Assembly: GCF_004361835.1 (NCBI RefSeq)
Contig: NZ_SNWD01000016.1
Location: forward strand, 1-64,000
Source of the DNA: Stakelama pacifica
Lineage (GTDB): Bacteria; Pseudomonadota; Alphaproteobacteria; Sphingomonadales; Sphingomonadaceae
Direction of reading: 5' to 3'
DNA: 64,000 nucleotides
Shown here: one piece after another, positions 55,721-64,000 of the stretch
Numbering within the stretch: position 1 is the first letter of the stretch
Layout: each line of letters opens with the position of its first letter
The notes under the pieces: generated by a model
Databases searched by the model: none
Told to the model about the DNA's origin: nothing
Seen by the model: only the letters and a program-made list of their open reading frames with translations
Translations under genes and position numbers: made by a program

Positions 55721-58700
55721 GATGCATGCCGGAATCGCTGCGCTGCTGCTCGCCGGGGTGCCGACCGGGGCGCTTGCGCAGGTCGCGCGCCACACCGAGA
55801 ATCTGTCCGCCCCCGTCCGCACCTTCGGCCGGGTCAGCTATGATGCACGCTCGCTGATGATCGACGGCAAGCGACAGGTGATCTGGTCGAGCGAATTTCA
55901 TCCCTTTCGCCTGCCCTCGCCCGACCTGTGGCGCGATATATTGCAGAAGATGAAGGCGAGCGGGTTCAACACCGTCGCGCTCTATTTCGACTGGGGTTAT
56001 CATTCGCCCAAACAGGGCGTGTACGATTTCACCGGTATCCGCGATATGGACCGGCTGCTCGATATGGCCGCCGAAGAGGGTCTGTACGTCATCACGCGTG
56101 CGGGCCCTTATGTGAATGCCGAACTGTCGCGCGGCGGCTTCCCCGGCTGGCTGGTCAATCAGCGGGCACGGGCGCGTACCGATGATCCTGCCTATCTCGC
56201 CGCCGTCGATGAATGGCTGTCCCAAATCAATGCGATCATCGCGCGGCATCAGATCAACGGCGATGGCGAGGGGAATAGAGGCACCGTCATCCTGCACCAG
56301 ATCGAGAACGAGCTGGCGCTGACCACGCCGGCGCAGCGGCGCTATATGGACCATCTGTATGCCAAGGCGCGCGCCGATGGCATTACTGTGCCCATCTTTC
56401 ACAATGATCAGGGGCGCAACGGCTATTGGGTTCCCGAAAGCTCGAATGTCGAGCATGTCGTCCACGGCCCCAACGATCTTTACGCCTTTGACGGCTATCC
56501 CGGCGGCACCTGCACTGTCACGGGTAAGCCGACGCGCGGCTCCGCAGCCCCCGACTGGGGCTTTTACGGCCCCGGCGGCGCAAAGGGCGGCGCATCCGCC
56601 TCTCCCGATACGCCCGGTTTCCTTGCCGAATTCGGCGGCGGCTGGTTCGATTACTGGGGATCGAACGGAAGTTACGATTGCAACGCGATCCAGCGCGGCA
56701 AGCGGTTTCAGCGCGTCTTTTACGGCACCAACCTCGCCAACGGCATCGATATTCAAAGCTTCTATATGGGGTATGGCGGGACGAGCTGGGGATGGCTCCC
56801 CGCACCTGTTGTCTTCACCAGCTATGATTATGGCGCGGCGATCTCCGAACCGCGCAACCTGCGCGAGAAGGCGGGCGAAATGAAGCAGCTCGGCGAGCTG
56901 ATCGCGGCGGTGCCCGATCTCGCCGGCATGGTACCTGCGGGCCAGCCCGAAATCTCCTCGCCCGATATTCAGGTCTATCACAACCGCAATCCCGAAACCG
57001 ATGCGCGCTTCCTGATGGTCACGCACAAGCCGTCGAATGCGAGGAGCGATGACCGTTTCACGATCACCGCCGACCTGCCCGACGGGCGGTACACGCTGCC
57101 GATGCAGCTCAACGGCTTCGATGCGAAATGGCTGGTCGCGGGCGTAACGCTTGGCGGACAGCGGCTGGTCTATTCGACCTCCGAATTGCAGACCGCGCTG
57201 CATCGCCCCGATAGCGACCTGCTGTTATTTTATGGCCGCAGCGGCGAAGCGGGTGAGACGGTGCTGCGCTATAAAAGCGCGCCGCAAGTGGCAGTACTCG
57301 AAGGGCAGGTAAAAAGTGCCTTCGATGCTGCACACGGCGACCTGAAGCTCGATTATACGCATGATGGCCGCGCAGTCGTGCGGATCACCGGTGGCGGCCG
57401 CCCGCCCGCGACACTCATCCTTGCCGATGAGGCGGAGGGGCAGCGCTATTGGCGTCAGGACAGCGACGCGGGACCGGTTCTGGTTCGCGGCCCCGTGCTG
57501 GTACGGCACGCCCGGATATCAGGTGCGACGCTGTCGCTGACCGGGGACACGGCTGAACCGACACCGCTCGAACTCTGGGCGCCTGCCGCTGTCCGCAAGA
57601 TACGGTGGGATGGAGATAGCGTCGCGACGCACAAGACCGCGCTCGGCAGTCTGGCGGCAACCGCGCCGCTGCCCGGCCCCGCGTCGGTGGTACTCCCCAC
57701 GCTTTCCTGGCGTATGGCGCATGGCTCGCCCGAAGCGCGCCCCGATTTCGACGACAGCGGCTGGCAGGCGATCGACCGGCGCAGATCGGCGACGATCACT
57801 GCCAAACCCGACGGCCAGCCGACCATGGTCATGGATGCCTATGGCTTTCATGAAGGCGATGTCTGGTATCGCGGACGCTTCACCGGCAGTCCCGATGCGC
57901 AGGAGCTCGCGCTATTCTATGGTGCGGGCGGCAGCGGCATGGTGCAGGTGTTTCTCGACGGCCGGTTCGTCGGGCAGGATGTACTCCCGTCCGGCCTGCC
58001 AAGGCCGATCACCACCGGCATGGCGCGGTTGACGCTGCCCGCCGCAGCACAGGCACCCGGCGAGCATGTCCTTAGCGTCATGGTGCGCAGCAATGGCCAT
58101 AACTGGGACCTCGACGCCGACGATTTTCACAAGGAAGCGCGCGGCCTTGTCTCCGCCTCGCTAGCGAAGCCGGGCGGGCGTAGTTTCACGGTGCCGATCG
58201 CGTGGAAGATACAGGGACGGCGCGGCGGCGAGGATCTGGTCGATCCGGCACGCGGCACCCCCAATAATGGCGGCCTCTATGGCGAGCGGCAGGGCTGGCA
58301 CCTGCCCGGCTTCGACGATAGCGGCTGGCAGGCAGCGACAGTGCCCGCCGAACGCCAGCGTGCGGGGACGAACTGGTATCGCAGCACCTTCAACCTCGCT
58401 GTGCCCAAGGGGCAGGACGCGACGATCGGAATCGCGTTCGGCGATACGACCTCACCACGCTCGCCCGTCCGCTATCGCGCGATCCTGTTCGTCAACGGCT
58501 GGAATATGGGGCAGTTCATTGCGGATATCGGCCCGCAACGGGTGTTCCCGGTGCCCGAGGGCATTTTGAACCATCATGGACGCAACACGATCGCGCTCGC
58601 AGTGACGTCGGACGGCGCGCCCGGTGATGCGCTGGAGGCGGTGCGGCTGGTGACGCTGCGCGATGTTCGCGGCGGAGTCCCGGTGCGGCAGGTCGCCGCG

Positions 58701-58727
58701 CCCGACTGGATCGCACCGCCGCAATGA
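55713..58727 (+). CDS. GH35 beta-galactosidase
   Basis: 1004 residues with signal peptide (AGIAALLLAGVPTGALAQ). The GH35 barrel (to about residue 400) has WSSEFHPFRLPSPDLWRDIL, TRAGPYVNAELSRGGFPGWL, acid/base HQIENEL and nucleophile FLAEFGGGWFDYWG. Two jelly-roll domains follow (about 660-1000) with DDSGWQ repeats. It probably removes galactose side chains from rhamnogalacturonan I. Confidence 0.94.
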   Translation: MRKMHAGIAALLLAGVPTGALAQVARHTENLSAPVRTFGRVSYDARSLMIDGKRQVIWSSEFHPFRLPSPDLWRDILQKMKASGFNTVALYFDWGYHSPKQGVYDFTGIRDMDRLLDMAAEEGLYVITRAGPYVNAELSRGGFPGWLVNQRARARTDDPAYLAAVDEWLSQINAIIARHQINGDGEGNRGTVILHQIENELALTTPAQRRYMDHLYAKARADGITVPIFHNDQGRNGYWVPESSNVEHVVHGPNDLYAFDGYPGGTCTVTGKPTRGSAAPDWGFYGPGGAKGGASASPDTPGFLAEFGGGWFDYWGSNGSYDCNAIQRGKRFQRVFYGTNLANGIDIQSFYMGYGGTSWGWLPAPVVFTSYDYGAAISEPRNLREKAGEMKQLGELIAAVPDLAGMVPAGQPEISSPDIQVYHNRNPETDARFLMVTHKPSNARSDDRFTITADLPDGRYTLPMQLNGFDAKWLVAGVTLGGQRLVYSTSELQTALHRPDSDLLLFYGRSGEAGETVLRYKSAPQVAVLEGQVKSAFDAAHGDLKLDYTHDGRAVVRITGGGRPPATLILADEAEGQRYWRQDSDAGPVLVRGPVLVRHARISGATLSLTGDTAEPTPLELWAPAAVRKIRWDGDSVATHKTALGSLAATAPLPGPASVVLPTLSWRMAHGSPEARPDFDDSGWQAIDRRRSATITAKPDGQPTMVMDAYGFHEGDVWYRGRFTGSPDAQELALFYGAGGSGMVQVFLDGRFVGQDVLPSGLPRPITTGMARLTLPAAAQAPGEHVLSVMVRSNGHNWDLDADDFHKEARGLVSASLAKPGGRSFTVPIAWKIQGRRGGEDLVDPARGTPNNGGLYGERQGWHLPGFDDSGWQAATVPAERQRAGTNWYRSTFNLAVPKGQDATIGIAFGDTTSPRSPVRYRAILFVNGWNMGQFIADIGPQRVFPVPEGILNHHGRNTIALAVTSDGAPGDALEAVRLVTLRDVRGGVPVRQVAAPDWIAPPQ

Positions 58728-58779
58728 CCGCGCATCCGCCCGCGTCCCAGTCTTTATCGCGTTTAACAGGAGAATAGCA

Positions 58780-59895
58780 TTGGCCGCCCTCACCCATGAC
58801 GTGCCACGCGCAGACGTGACCGCCGCCATCGACAAGCTGATGGACAATCTCGTCAACATCAAAGACGAGACCGGCGAGTTCCTGCTGCATCTGGAGGATG
58901 GCCGGATCATCGATACCAAGGGCTGGGCGGGATGGGAATGGACCCATGGTGTCGGCCTGTTCGGCATGTGGCGTTATTATGAACAGACCGGCGATGCCAA
59001 AGCGCTGGGGATCATCAAACAATGGTTCGAGGATCGCTTTGCCGAGGGCACGCCGACCAAGAACATCAACACGATGGCACCCTTCATCACGCTCGCCTAT
59101 CTCTATGAGCTGGAGCGCGATCCGCGATACATTCCCTATCTCGACACCTGGGCCGAATGGCTGATGGCGCCCGATGGCCTGCCAAAGACCGAGGAGGGCG
59201 GGTTCCAGCACATCGTCTATAACGACGAAAATCCCGGCGAGATGTGGGACGACACGCTGATGATGAGCGTGCTACCACTCGCCAAGATCGGTCTGTTGCT
59301 CGGTCGTCCGCAGTATATCGAGGAGGCGAAGCGCCAGTTCCTCGTCCATATCAAATATCTCTTCGACAAGAAGACGGGCCTGTGGTTCCACGGCTGGGAC
59401 TTTAACGGGCGTCACAATTTCGCCGGGGCGCTATGGGCGCGCGGCAATTGCTGGGTGACGATCGCTATCCCGGAAATCATCGAGCTTCTCGACCTGCCGG
59501 AGGGGGATGCCTTGCGGATGTTCCTCATCGACACGCTCGCAGCGCAGGTGAAGACACTCAGCGAGACGCAGGATGAGGATAGCGGGCTATGGCACACGCT
59601 GATCGTCGATCCGTCGAGCTACCTTGAGGCATCGGCGACCGCAGGCTTTGCCTATGGCATTCTGAAGGGCGTCAGAAAGGGCTATCTGCCGCGCCGCTAT
59701 GAGGCCGTCGGGATCAGGGCGGTGAAGGGCGTACTCGCCAATATCGATGAAGATGGCGAGCTGAAACAGGTGTCGTTCGGCACCGCGATGGGCGACACCG
59801 AGCAATTCTACAAGGATATCGCCCTCACTTCGATGCCCTATGGGCAAAGCCTCGCGATGATCGCGCTGGGCGAGTTTCTGCGGACCTATATCTGA
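58780..59895 (+). CDS. GH105 unsaturated rhamnogalacturonyl hydrolase
   Basis: 371 residues, alpha/alpha-barrel. Motifs WEWTHGVGLFGMWRYYE, MWDDTLMMSVLPLAKIG (with the catalytic Asp), WARGNCWVTIAIPEI and SASATAGFAYGI-like ASATAGFAYGILKGV. It removes the unsaturated galacturonyl residue left by the lyases. I chose the TTG at 58780, which has AGGAGA close upstream. No signal peptide, so cytoplasmic, as for YteR. Confidence 0.93.
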   Translation: MAALTHDVPRADVTAAIDKLMDNLVNIKDETGEFLLHLEDGRIIDTKGWAGWEWTHGVGLFGMWRYYEQTGDAKALGIIKQWFEDRFAEGTPTKNINTMAPFITLAYLYELERDPRYIPYLDTWAEWLMAPDGLPKTEEGGFQHIVYNDENPGEMWDDTLMMSVLPLAKIGLLLGRPQYIEEAKRQFLVHIKYLFDKKTGLWFHGWDFNGRHNFAGALWARGNCWVTIAIPEIIELLDLPEGDALRMFLIDTLAAQVKTLSETQDEDSGLWHTLIVDPSSYLEASATAGFAYGILKGVRKGYLPRRYEAVGIRAVKGVLANIDEDGELKQVSFGTAMGDTEQFYKDIALTSMPYGQSLAMIALGEFLRTYI

Positions 59896-59909
59896 CGAGA
59901 AAATAAAAG

Positions 59910-59940
59910 CCCCTTCCCCCGCAGGGCCGCGGCGAAGGGG
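59910..59940. repeat. Hairpin after the GH105 gene
   Basis: CCCCTTC (59910-59916) and GAAGGGG (59934-59940) with a GC-rich loop. No T-run follows, so it may stabilise the transcript or end it only weakly. Confidence 0.35.
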
Positions 59941-60021
59941 TGCGATCGCCAACGATGATCGCGACGATATGTCGCCCGCCTCTACCCCAAAAGGGGAGAG
60001 AATTCAGGAGAGAGAGAAGGC

Positions 60022-61563
60022 ATGACCAGCGAACCGATAGCAGCCCGCCCGGAGATGCCGACCGAGCCCGCCCGGCCGGTGCGCTGGTACAATCTGATCG
60101 CCTATGGCTCGAACGACGTGCTCGGCGCCGGGTCCATGGCGGTGATCAGTACATGGATACTCATCTTCTACACCAGCTTTTGCGGGCTTTCGGCAGCGCA
60201 GGCGACGATCATCTTCGGCGTTGCGCGGGTGCTCGATGCGTTCACCAGCCCCACGATCGGCCATCTGTCGGACGGGCTCGGGCGGACATGGCTGGGACGC
60301 AAGTTCGGGCGTCGCCGCTTTTTCATCCTCGCCGCCATTCCGTTGCTGCCCTCTTTCGCGATCATGTGGGTCGCGGGTCAGGGCTTCTGGTATTATCTCG
60401 TCACCTATGTCCTGTTCGAGATGGTCTATGCGATGGAGATCATCCCCTATGAAACGCTCGCCAGCGAAATGGCGACCGATTACCGGACCAAGGCGAAGTT
60501 CGCGGGCGCACGGATTCTGATCGGGCAATGCGCGGCGATCGCGGCGGCGTTTCTGCCGGGGTGGCTGATTTCGTATCTGGGGCCGGATTCGCCCGAAACC
60601 TATCTCTATATGGGCATCATCTTTTCGATCGCGTTCATGATCGCGGCGGGGATGCTGTATATATTCAGCTGGGAACGCAAACGCCCGCCGTCGCTCGATG
60701 CGAAAGCGGCCGCGGATCGCCCGACACTGGGAGCCTCGCTAAAGGCGCTGTACCGCAACCTCTTTTCCACGCTGCGTATCCGGGCATTCCGGCTCCATCT
60801 CGGCATGTATCTTGGCGGGTATATCAGCCAGGATATTTACAACGCCGCCTTCACTTATTTCGTCATCTTCGCGCTGGCAGGGTCGACGGGGATCGTCGCC
60901 AATCTGGTCGGCGTCACCTATGTCGTGCAGCTGATCGCGGTATTGATTGCGATCAACTTTGCCCTTCGTTTGTCTCCGTCCGCTGCCTATCGCGCGGCGG
61001 CGATCAGCTTCGGCATCGGCGTCCTCCTGTTCGTCGCGATGTACGGAGCGGGCTATACCGCGACAGCCGCAGTTTTCTGGGTTCCGGTGCTGTTCGCCGG
61101 ACTTGGCCGGGGGGCGCTGAATTACATTCCCTGGGCGACCTATAACTATATGGCCGATGTCGATGAGATCGTGACCGGACAGCGGCGCGAGGGCGCGTTC
61201 GCAGGCGTCATGACCTTTGTCCGCAAGATGAGTCAGGCGCTCGCCGTCATTCTGGTCGGGCAGGTGATGCAGGCCTCGGGCTTCGTGTCGAAGGCGGATG
61301 TGCAAAGTCCCACTGCCATCGCCGCAATCGTCGGGGTGCTTGGGATCGGCACGATCGTGATCTTGTTGTTCGGCATCGTTGCCGCGTCGCGCTTTCACCT
61401 TGATCCGCAAACGCATGCGGTGCTGATCGAGGAGATCGAGCATCTGCGCGATGGCGCACGGAAACCGACCAGCGCCGCCAATGCCGCGATTGTCGAGGAC
61501 CTGACCGGTTGGCGCTATGACGCGTTATGGGGACGCAATCCGGTGGCGGGACCGGCGCGCTGA
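60022..61563 (+). CDS. GPH-family (MFS) sugar:cation symporter
   Basis: 513 residues, 12 spans. The first loop has the MelB-like motif (LDAFTSPTIGHLSDG) with GRKFGRRRFF; IPYETLASEMATDY is also typical of the family. It is likely to take up the unsaturated or neutral sugars made in the periplasm. The ATG has AGGAGA upstream. Confidence 0.9.
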   Translation: MTSEPIAARPEMPTEPARPVRWYNLIAYGSNDVLGAGSMAVISTWILIFYTSFCGLSAAQATIIFGVARVLDAFTSPTIGHLSDGLGRTWLGRKFGRRRFFILAAIPLLPSFAIMWVAGQGFWYYLVTYVLFEMVYAMEIIPYETLASEMATDYRTKAKFAGARILIGQCAAIAAAFLPGWLISYLGPDSPETYLYMGIIFSIAFMIAAGMLYIFSWERKRPPSLDAKAAADRPTLGASLKALYRNLFSTLRIRAFRLHLGMYLGGYISQDIYNAAFTYFVIFALAGSTGIVANLVGVTYVVQLIAVLIAINFALRLSPSAAYRAAAISFGIGVLLFVAMYGAGYTATAAVFWVPVLFAGLGRGALNYIPWATYNYMADVDEIVTGQRREGAFAGVMTFVRKMSQALAVILVGQVMQASGFVSKADVQSPTAIAAIVGVLGIGTIVILLFGIVAASRFHLDPQTHAVLIEEIEHLRDGARKPTSAANAAIVEDLTGWRYDALWGRNPVAGPAR

Positions 61564-61618
61564 TGCGCGCGGCGCGATTGGTCAGGGGCGCGCCGGCCGG
61601 GCGCCGCCGGCTAGGGCG

Positions 61619-62524
61619 TTAAAGATCGAGACCCAGCCGATAGATGCGATTGGCGTTCCGCCCGAACAGGTCGCGCCGTTCGTCTTCGCTGAATCCCGCG
61701 CTGAGATCACGATATGTTTCGATATAGCGCCCGACCGGCGCGAACAGCAGATCGGTCGGTACGTCGCTCGCGACCATGCAGCGCGTGGTGCCGAAAAGTT
61801 CGATCGCCTCCATCAGGAACGGGCGCACACGCCCGATCGTCCAGTCGCGCGCGATGAAACCTAGCCCCGACAGCTTGATCGCGACATGGGGCAGCGCGGC
61901 GAGCGCGCGCAAACCGTGCCGCCAGTCGTCGATACCGTCGAGATCGGTCAGGACCGGCATACCGAGATGATTGATGATGACGGGAATATCGGGATGGCGT
62001 TCGATCAGCCGCGCCAGACCCGCCATCTGGCCGGGATAGCATTGAAGATCGAACGACAGTCCATATCGCGCGAGCAGGCCATAGCCCTTCGCCCATTGTT
62101 CGTCGGTCGTGAAGTCGCGCGGCGTGTAGCTGCGAACCGGATCGGGGTGCCAGTTGACGATCTGACGGATGCCGCGCACCCGCGGATACGCCGCATGGCG
62201 TTCAAGCAGCCGTCCGACCGAAGGATCGTTCAGCGCAGCAAAGCCTATGATCCCGCTCGGCAGTCCTTCGGCATCGGCCACCCCTTCCAGCCATTCGGTT
62301 TCGGCAAGCGCGTGGTGCGGCGCAGCGCCGGCATCGACATGGACCGCGCCGACAACATGCCAGTCCGCCATCAACGCGCGATAGTCGGCAACCGTAAAAT
62401 CGCGCGCGATTCCCGCGACGCTGCCATTGGGACCGCTCTCGTCAAAAGGGGGCGTAAGCCAGGGATAATCGAGCCTTGCGAGTTCCCAAAGGTGAATATG
62501 CGCATCGACAAACGCAATGGTCAT
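61619..62524 (-). CDS. Amidohydrolase, probable L-rhamnono-lactonase
   Basis: 301 residues. Amidohydrolase-2 motifs: FVDAHIHLWELARLDYPWL (metal-binding HxH), INHLGMP and ASDVPTDL (Asp). This family includes fuconolactonase and rhamnonolactonase. With the adjacent dehydrogenases it should hydrolyse L-rhamnono-1,4-lactone. The ATG at 62524 begins the family's N-terminus; the longer frame is not supported. Last gene of the minus-strand trio. Confidence 0.87.
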   Translation of the reverse strand: MTIAFVDAHIHLWELARLDYPWLTPPFDESGPNGSVAGIARDFTVADYRALMADWHVVGAVHVDAGAAPHHALAETEWLEGVADAEGLPSGIIGFAALNDPSVGRLLERHAAYPRVRGIRQIVNWHPDPVRSYTPRDFTTDEQWAKGYGLLARYGLSFDLQCYPGQMAGLARLIERHPDIPVIINHLGMPVLTDLDGIDDWRHGLRALAALPHVAIKLSGLGFIARDWTIGRVRPFLMEAIELFGTTRCMVASDVPTDLLFAPVGRYIETYRDLSAGFSEDERRDLFGRNANRIYRLGLDL

Positions 62525-62564
62525 GGAATCTCCCTGCCCCCTTTGTGCGCGCGGTTTCCCGTTT

Positions 62565-63314
62565 TCAGTAAGTCGTTCGCCCGCCCGAAGTGTCGAACGT
62601 CGCCGCGGTGGTGAAACTGCATTCCTCACTGGCCGCAAAGCACACCATCGCCGTCGATTCATGCACCTCGCCCAGCCGCCCCATCGGGATTTTGGAGCGC
62701 ATATATTCGACCTGTTTTTGCGGCAGCTGCGCCAGTATCGGGCTTTCAAAGGTTGCGGGGGTCAGCGCATTGGCGATCACGCCCTTGTCCGCCAGCTCCT
62801 TGCCCAGACTCTTGGTAAAGCCGATCACCCCTGCCTTGGTCGCCGAATAGGCAGACGCATTGGGATTGCCCTCCTTGCCCGCGACCGATGCGATGTTGAC
62901 GATCCGCCCATAGCCGCCCTCAATCATGAACGGCACGACCGCGCGGTTGCAGTAGAACAGGCCGTTGAGGTTGACGTTGACGACCTGCAGCCAGCTATCG
63001 ATCGGAAATTCGTGTACCGGGGCGGTTGCCCCGGTGATCCCCGCAGAGCAGACCAGAATGTCGATCCGCCCCAGTGCCTGATGGCTGGCCTGCGCCGCTT
63101 CGGCCACTGCCCCGGCATCGCCGACATCAAGCGCCACGATATGGTCAGCGCCGGTCTCGGCCTTCGCTGCCTCCAGCGCTTCGGCATTGCGATCCCAAAG
63201 CGCGACGCGGCCCCCCTCTGCGACGATCCGCCGGGCGACATCGCAGCCGAGCCCCGACGCGCCGCCGGTCACGATCGCTGCACGGCCCGCGAACCGGCCC
63301 GCATACACACTCAC
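62565..63314 (-). CDS. SDR dehydrogenase, probable 2-keto-3-deoxy-L-rhamnonate 4-dehydrogenase
   Basis: 249 residues. Rossmann VTGGASGLG, SAGITGATAPV, catalytic NIASVAGKEGNPNASAYSATK. Similar to the second dehydrogenase of the non-phosphorylating rhamnose/fucose routes (LRA5-like). Overlaps the FAH gene (ATGA), which catalyses the next step in that pathway. Confidence 0.85.
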   Translation of the reverse strand: MSVYAGRFAGRAAIVTGGASGLGCDVARRIVAEGGRVALWDRNAEALEAAKAETGADHIVALDVGDAGAVAEAAQASHQALGRIDILVCSAGITGATAPVHEFPIDSWLQVVNVNLNGLFYCNRAVVPFMIEGGYGRIVNIASVAGKEGNPNASAYSATKAGVIGFTKSLGKELADKGVIANALTPATFESPILAQLPQKQVEYMRSKIPMGRLGEVHESTAMVCFAASEECSFTTAATFDTSGGRTTY

Positions 63315-64000
63315 GCCAGCTTCTCCGCGCCGAGGCGTTGCCAGCCGACAACCTTCTGTCGCTGGGTGCCCAGCCCCTTGATCGTAAGCTCCATGACATC
63401 GCCTTCCTTAAGGAAAATCTTCTCGGGCTTCTTGCCCTCACCGACACCGGGAGGCGTGCCGGTGATCATCAGATCGCCGGGGTAGAGCGTCACATATTCG
63501 CTGACATAGGAAATCAGTTCGGCGACATCGAAGATCATCGTCTTCGTATTGCCCGTCTGCATCCGCTCCCCATTGACGTCGAGCGACATGTCGAGCGCTT
63601 GCGGATCGCCGATTTCCTCAGGCGTCACCAGCCATGGACCGGTCGGGCAGAAGGTGTCGTGCCCCTTCCCCTTCGACCACTGGCTGCCGCGCTCCTTCTG
63701 GTTGAAGCGTTCTGACACATCATTGACCAGCGTATAGCCAGCGACGTGATCCAGCGCCGCGTCCTTTTCGACATAGCGGCACGTCTTGCCGATGATGACG
63801 CCCAGTTCGACTTCCCAGTCGCCATGCGTCGAATCGCGCGGCAGCATTACATCGTCATTGGGACCGCTAAGGCTGGAAACCGCCTTCATGAACATGACCG
63901 GTTCGGTCGGGATCGGCAGGTTCGATTCGATCGCATGGTCGCGATAATTGAGACCGATCGCGACGATCTTGCCAATGCCAGCGACGGGCACGCCGAAGCG
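63311..64000 (-). CDS. FAH-family hydrolase, probable 2,4-diketo-3-deoxy-L-rhamnonate hydrolase (partial)
   Basis: 229 codons visible; the 5' end lies past the right edge, since family members have about 50-60 more residues before RFGVPVAGIGKIVAIGLNYRDHA. Metal-site residues are in DWEVELGVII, and the typical loop GDLMITGTPPGVGEGKKP is present. It would cut the diketo acid into pyruvate and L-lactate (LRA6-like). The frame is open to the last base, so an internal GTG near 63991 is not the true start. Confidence 0.87.
   Translation of the reverse strand, partial: RFGVPVAGIGKIVAIGLNYRDHAIESNLPIPTEPVMFMKAVSSLSGPNDDVMLPRDSTHGDWEVELGVIIGKTCRYVEKDAALDHVAGYTLVNDVSERFNQKERGSQWSKGKGHDTFCPTGPWLVTPEEIGDPQALDMSLDVNGERMQTGNTKTMIFDVAELISYVSEYVTLYPGDLMITGTPPGVGEGKKPEKIFLKEGDVMELTIKGLGTQRQKVVGWQRLGAEKLA

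Noticed and set aside
1..64000. CRISPR array, tRNA or rRNA genes
   Set aside because: No regularly spaced repeats and no cloverleaf or rRNA signature were seen by eye. A tRNAscan and CRISPR finder would settle it.

Overview
The window is chromosomal DNA of high GC. One 60-base sample inside yidC is about 63 % GC. It looks like a sphingomonad (Alphaproteobacteria, Sphingomonadales). The evidence is the gene content and order (rpmH-rnpA-yidD-yidC-engB; ubiE-ubiB-coaBC-dut; secB-murJ-trpS), the Caulobacter/Xanthomonas-type TonB receptor, and a non-phosphorylating L-rhamnose pathway of the kind described in Sphingomonas. This assignment is an inference from protein motifs; no rRNA gene is present.

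Layout. (1) 1-2030: a lower-GC accessory segment, cut by the left edge, carries a coupled TIR-domain / cytoplasmic beta-propeller gene pair. It interrupts the competence gene comM just before its Walker A motif, so only the first ~217 codons of comM remain (2031-2684). (2) 2797-31210: mostly housekeeping genes. They are ribosomal protein L34/RNase P protein/YidD/YidC/EngB, a GST, a cupin, DapE, an operon of Tim44-like protein-MltA-Smr-GGDEF/EAL, SecB-MurJ-TrpS, DnaA, S20, MutM, a ubiquinone/CoA/dUTPase operon, ThiF and DsrE-like proteins, WecB-WecC and a metallophosphatase. (3) 31241-33515: an M48/PDZ protease, a small exported protein with its own promoter and terminator, and a decayed fragment of cyoB. 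(4) 33516-39692: a minus-strand operon of 5-oxoprolinase, a DUF969/DUF979 membrane pair (putative 5-oxoproline transporter) and DUF2891. (5) 39693-40648: gene-poor, with the 3' end of an IS256-family transposase. (6) 40649-64000: a large rhamnogalacturonan-I utilisation locus.

How the last locus may work. A TonB receptor would import oligosaccharides. Two CE12-like acetylesterases and a Tat-exported alpha/beta hydrolase would remove acetyl groups. A PL26-like exolyase (frameshifted here), a PL22-like lyase, GH28, GH35 beta-galactosidase and GH105 would break the chain. A GPH/MFS symporter would take up the products. RhaM, L-rhamnose dehydrogenase, lactonase, 2-keto-3-deoxy-L-rhamnonate 4-dehydrogenase and an FAH-type diketo hydrolase would convert L-rhamnose to pyruvate and lactate. 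An IclR regulator lies in the middle. L-rhamnonate dehydratase is the one step not seen; it may lie past the right edge, where the FAH gene is cut.

Most notable: the TIR/beta-propeller pair inside comM (a candidate two-gene defence module), the rpmH/rnpA start arrangement, hairpins in the dnaA leader, the cyoB remnant, the 5-oxoproline cluster, and the frameshift in the PL26-like gene.
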